A stretch of DNA of 64,000 bases from Mixta calida (GTDB lineage Bacteria > Pseudomonadota > Gammaproteobacteria > Enterobacterales > Enterobacteriaceae), in assembly GCF_002953215.1 (NCBI RefSeq), contig NZ_CP026378.1:2028540-2092539 (forward strand), given 5' to 3'. A program made the position numbers and the translations under genes. Position 1 is the stretch's first letter. Each line of letters opens with the position of its first letter. Shown here in pieces: positions 61,760 through 64,000 of the stretch. The notes under the pieces are model-generated. The model saw only the letters and a list, made by a program, of their open reading frames with translations. It was not told where the DNA came from and searched no databases.

Positions 61760-62794
61760 ATGAAAGTATCATTTCCCTTCGCCCTTTTACTGACAGGCGC
61801 CGCGCTGCTGGCGCCGTTGCTGGTGAGCGCGACCGAATATCCGCTCCCTGCTGAAAACAGCCGGCTGATCGGCGAAAACAGCACGACGATTGTGCCTGCC
61901 GATAACCGGCCGCTGGAGGCTATCGCCGCACGCTACAAAATCGGCTTGCTGAATATGCTGGAAGCCAATCCCGGTACCGATCCCTGGTTGCCGAAGGCGG
62001 GTAGCGAATTGATTATTCCCCAGCAGATGCTGCTGCCCGATACCAAACGCGAGGGCATCGTGGTTAATCTGGCGGAGCTGCGCCTCTATTATTATCCGAA
62101 AGGGGAAAATAAGGTGATTGTCTATCCGGTTGGAATTGGCCAGCTGGGCGCAATGACGCCGTCAATGGTGACCAGTATCAGCCAGAAAATTCCTAACCCA
62201 ACCTGGACGCCGACTGAGAATATTCGCAAGCGTTATGCTAAAGAAGGCGTCACGCTGCCGCCAATGGTGCCGGCCGGGCCGGATAATCCGATGGGGTTGT
62301 TTGCCATGCGCCTCGCGTATGGCAGCGGCCACTATTTGATCCACGGCACGAATGCTGATTTCGGCATCGGCATGCGCGTCAGTTCCGGCTGTATTCGTCT
62401 GCGGCCAGATGATATCGAAGCGCTGTTCAGCAGCGTGCCGAAGGGAACGCGCGTACAGATTATCAACCAGCCGGTGAAATATGCCGTCGAACCCGACGGT
62501 AAACGCTATATCGAAGTACACCAGCCGCTGTCGCGCAATGAGAAAGACGATCCGCAAACCATGCCGCTGCCGTTGACCGGCGCGCTGAAGCGCTTTATCA
62601 AAAGCAAAGAGAGCGACAGCGCATTAATCGAGGCGGCGCTAAAACGACGCTCCGGCATGCCGATTTTGGTTAACCTGGGCGAGGCGGTAAGCGGAGGCGA
62701 GACGCAAACCGCGGAAAAAGCGCCTCAGCGTGACGCAGCGCCTTCGGAGAAGCAAAAGGCTGGGGTGACTCAGGCGAAGCCGGAAAAAGCGTGA
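61760..62794 (+). CDS. ldtE: L,D-transpeptidase LdtE
   Basis: Periplasmic YkuD-family enzyme (YnhG) that forms 3-3 peptidoglycan cross-links. The product has 344 residues with a signal peptide ending near LVSA, a LysM-like segment (residues 45-90) and the YkuD domain with catalytic HGTNADFGIGMRVSSGCIRL (His and Cys). The last 35 residues form a charged low-complexity tail, longer than in E. coli (334). GAGAGAAGCC precedes the ATG. Between sufE and lpp as in E. coli. Confidence 0.94.
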   Translation: MKVSFPFALLLTGAALLAPLLVSATEYPLPAENSRLIGENSTTIVPADNRPLEAIAARYKIGLLNMLEANPGTDPWLPKAGSELIIPQQMLLPDTKREGIVVNLAELRLYYYPKGENKVIVYPVGIGQLGAMTPSMVTSISQKIPNPTWTPTENIRKRYAKEGVTLPPMVPAGPDNPMGLFAMRLAYGSGHYLIHGTNADFGIGMRVSSGCIRLRPDDIEALFSSVPKGTRVQIINQPVKYAVEPDGKRYIEVHQPLSRNEKDDPQTMPLPLTGALKRFIKSKESDSALIEAALKRRSGMPILVNLGEAVSGGETQTAEKAPQRDAAPSEKQKAGVTQAKPEKA

Positions 62795-62890
62795 GAACGC
62801 TGAATGGCGCGTTTAGCGAGACGGTTGAAAAGGATTAAGAGAAGGGAAGAAGGTCTTAGCGGAAGAGATTAGCAGGAAAGAAAAATGAGC

Positions 62891-62922
62891 AAAAAAAATG
62901 GCGCCCGACAGGCGCCATTTTT
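62891..62922 (-). terminator. intrinsic terminator of lpp
   Basis: AAAAATGGCGCC and GGCGCCATTTTT pair perfectly around five bases and run into a T8 tract on the minus strand. Confidence 0.92.
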
Positions 62923-62935
62923 ATTACCAGAACTC

Positions 62936-63175
<240 letters not shown>

Positions 63176-63216
63176 TTATACCCTCTAGATTGAGTTAATC
63201 TCCATGTAGCGTTACA

Positions 63217-63222
63217 AGTATT
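63217..63222 (-). promoter_or_regulatory. -10 element of the lpp promoter
   Basis: AATACT on the minus strand lies within AACTTTGTGTAATACTTGTA, a near-copy of the E. coli lpp promoter. The AT-rich stretch upstream to 63430 has no gene. Confidence 0.75.
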
Positions 63223-63430
63223 ACACAAAGTTTTTTGGTATGAGAATAAATTTTTGATGAGAACATGCTTAATTTTGCTCGTTCGCTCAAAGAAACATCT
63301 GTTGGGGCGTTTATTGGGAAAAAATAAATGAAAACAGGCAGATTTAATTGATTTTATCTTCGGTGAAAGGCAGATTTTATCGTTATTTTCAATTGGAATT
63401 TTTAGCGATTGCGTTTACCGCAAAATAAAA

Positions 63431-63452
63431 AAAAGCGCCCGTAGGCGCTTTT
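63431..63452 (-). terminator. intrinsic terminator of pykF
   Basis: AAAAGCGCC and GGCGCTTTT pair around four bases and are followed by a T-run on the minus strand. Confidence 0.88.
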
Positions 63453-63471
63453 TCATCATGGCTGTAATTAT

Positions 63472-64000
63472 TTACAGTACATGAACAGATGCGGTATTTG
63501 TCGTACCACTTGGCACCAGCGCGCCGGAAACCATTACTACGACGTCGCCTTTTTGCGCATAGCCGCTTTCCAGCGCGATTTCTTTACCAATACGGTAGAA
63601 ATCGTCGGTAGAGGCGATTTCATTCACGACGCGCGCTTCAATGCCTTTGCTCAGCAGCAGCTGACGCGCGGTGATTTGATTGGTAGTCAGAGCCAGAATG
63701 GTGGCGTCCGGGAAATATTTACGTACGGACTTCGCCGATTTGCCGCCTTCGGTGGCGACGACGATCAGCGGCGCTTCCAGTTTCTCAGCGGTCTCTACCG
63801 CGCCGCGGCATACCGCTTCGGTGATCCGCAGCTTGCGGCTGTCGTTCAGCGAATCGATGCGGGATTTCATTACGCGATCGGTACGTTCGCAGATGGTCGC
63901 CATAATGGTGACCGACTCCAGCGGATATTTCCCTTTGGCGCTTTCGCCAGAGAGCATGACCGCATCGGTGCCGTCCAGAATGGCGTTCGCCACGTCGCCG
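63472..64000 (-). CDS. pykF: pyruvate kinase I, 5' part outside window
   Basis: Converts PEP and ADP to pyruvate and ATP; allosterically activated by fructose 1,6-bisphosphate. Only the C-terminal 176 or so codons are in the window, and the frame stays open to base 64000. [20 protein letters not shown] belongs to the end of the catalytic barrel, and the C-terminal regulatory domain follows ([20 protein letters not shown] to [14 protein letters not shown]). Next to lpp as in E. coli, which supports pykF rather than pykA. Confidence 0.96.
   Translation of the reverse strand, partial: GDVANAILDGTDAVMLSGESAKGKYPLESVTIMATICERTDRVMKSRIDSLNDSRKLRITEAVCRGAVETAEKLEAPLIVVATEGGKSAKSVRKYFPDATILALTTNQITARQLLLSKGIEARVVNEIASTDDFYRIGKEIALESGYAQKGDVVVMVSGALVPSGTTNTASVHVL

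Overview
The window is a stretch of enterobacterial chromosome. Gene order follows the E. coli K-12 ast-to-pykF segment very closely (astDBE, spy, cho, nadE, osmE, katE, tcyP, ydjM, hxpB-yniB-yniA, ydiY, thrS-infC-rpmI-rplT-pheM-pheST-ihfA, btuCED-nlpC, ydiV, selO, aroH, ppsR, ppsA, rprA, ydiK, ydiJ, menI, sufABCDSE, ldtE, lpp, pykF). High GC in the core genes, kduID next to ydjM, and the protein-level divergence from E. coli suggest an Erwiniaceae-type host (Pantoea/Mixta/Erwinia). That genus-level guess is inference. No rRNA, tRNA, CRISPR array or intact insertion sequence was seen.

Layout. 1-4.6 kb: end of the arginine succinyltransferase operon, then the periplasmic chaperone spy. 4.6-19.3 kb: mostly minus-strand genes, including a Tat-signal short-chain dehydrogenase, the SOS nuclease cho, nadE, an MFS exporter, katE, the cystine transporter tcyP, SOS-linked ydjM, kduID behind a KdgR-type operator, and hxpB/yniB/yniA. 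yniB is broken by a one-base deletion. 19.3-22 kb: an orphan GhoS-like antitoxin, a Fur-box-controlled iron-type binding protein without a transporter, and ydiY.

22-28 kb holds the most distinctive system: four overlapping minus-strand genes for a noncanonical formate dehydrogenase (Cys-Gln instead of Cys-His at the molybdenum site), its DUF1641 partner, and both subunits of a CIO-type bd quinol oxidase. Read together they look like a self-contained formate-to-oxygen electron transport chain. 28-31.4 kb is an accessory patch before thrS. It contains a solitary overlapping Rz/Rz1 spanin pair (Rz frameshifted), a decayed small secreted-protein gene, a quinone-oxidoreductase/LysR pair, and a truncated F420-type NADP reductase fragment.

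31.4-42.3 kb: translation genes with their known control elements (thrS leader, ATT start of infC, pheM attenuator), ihfA, and vitamin B12 import. 42.7-55.3 kb: ydiV, selO, aroH, ppsR divergent from ppsA with a Cra operator, the RprA small RNA with an RcsB box, ydiK, ydiJ and menI. 55.3-64 kb: an unrecognised Fur-box gene, the Suf iron-sulfur operon, two cell-envelope genes (ldtE, lpp) and the 3' part of pykF.

Several regulons recur: SOS (cho, ydjM), iron (the binding protein, the 134-residue gene, probably suf) and central carbon (Cra at ppsA, KdgR at kduI).
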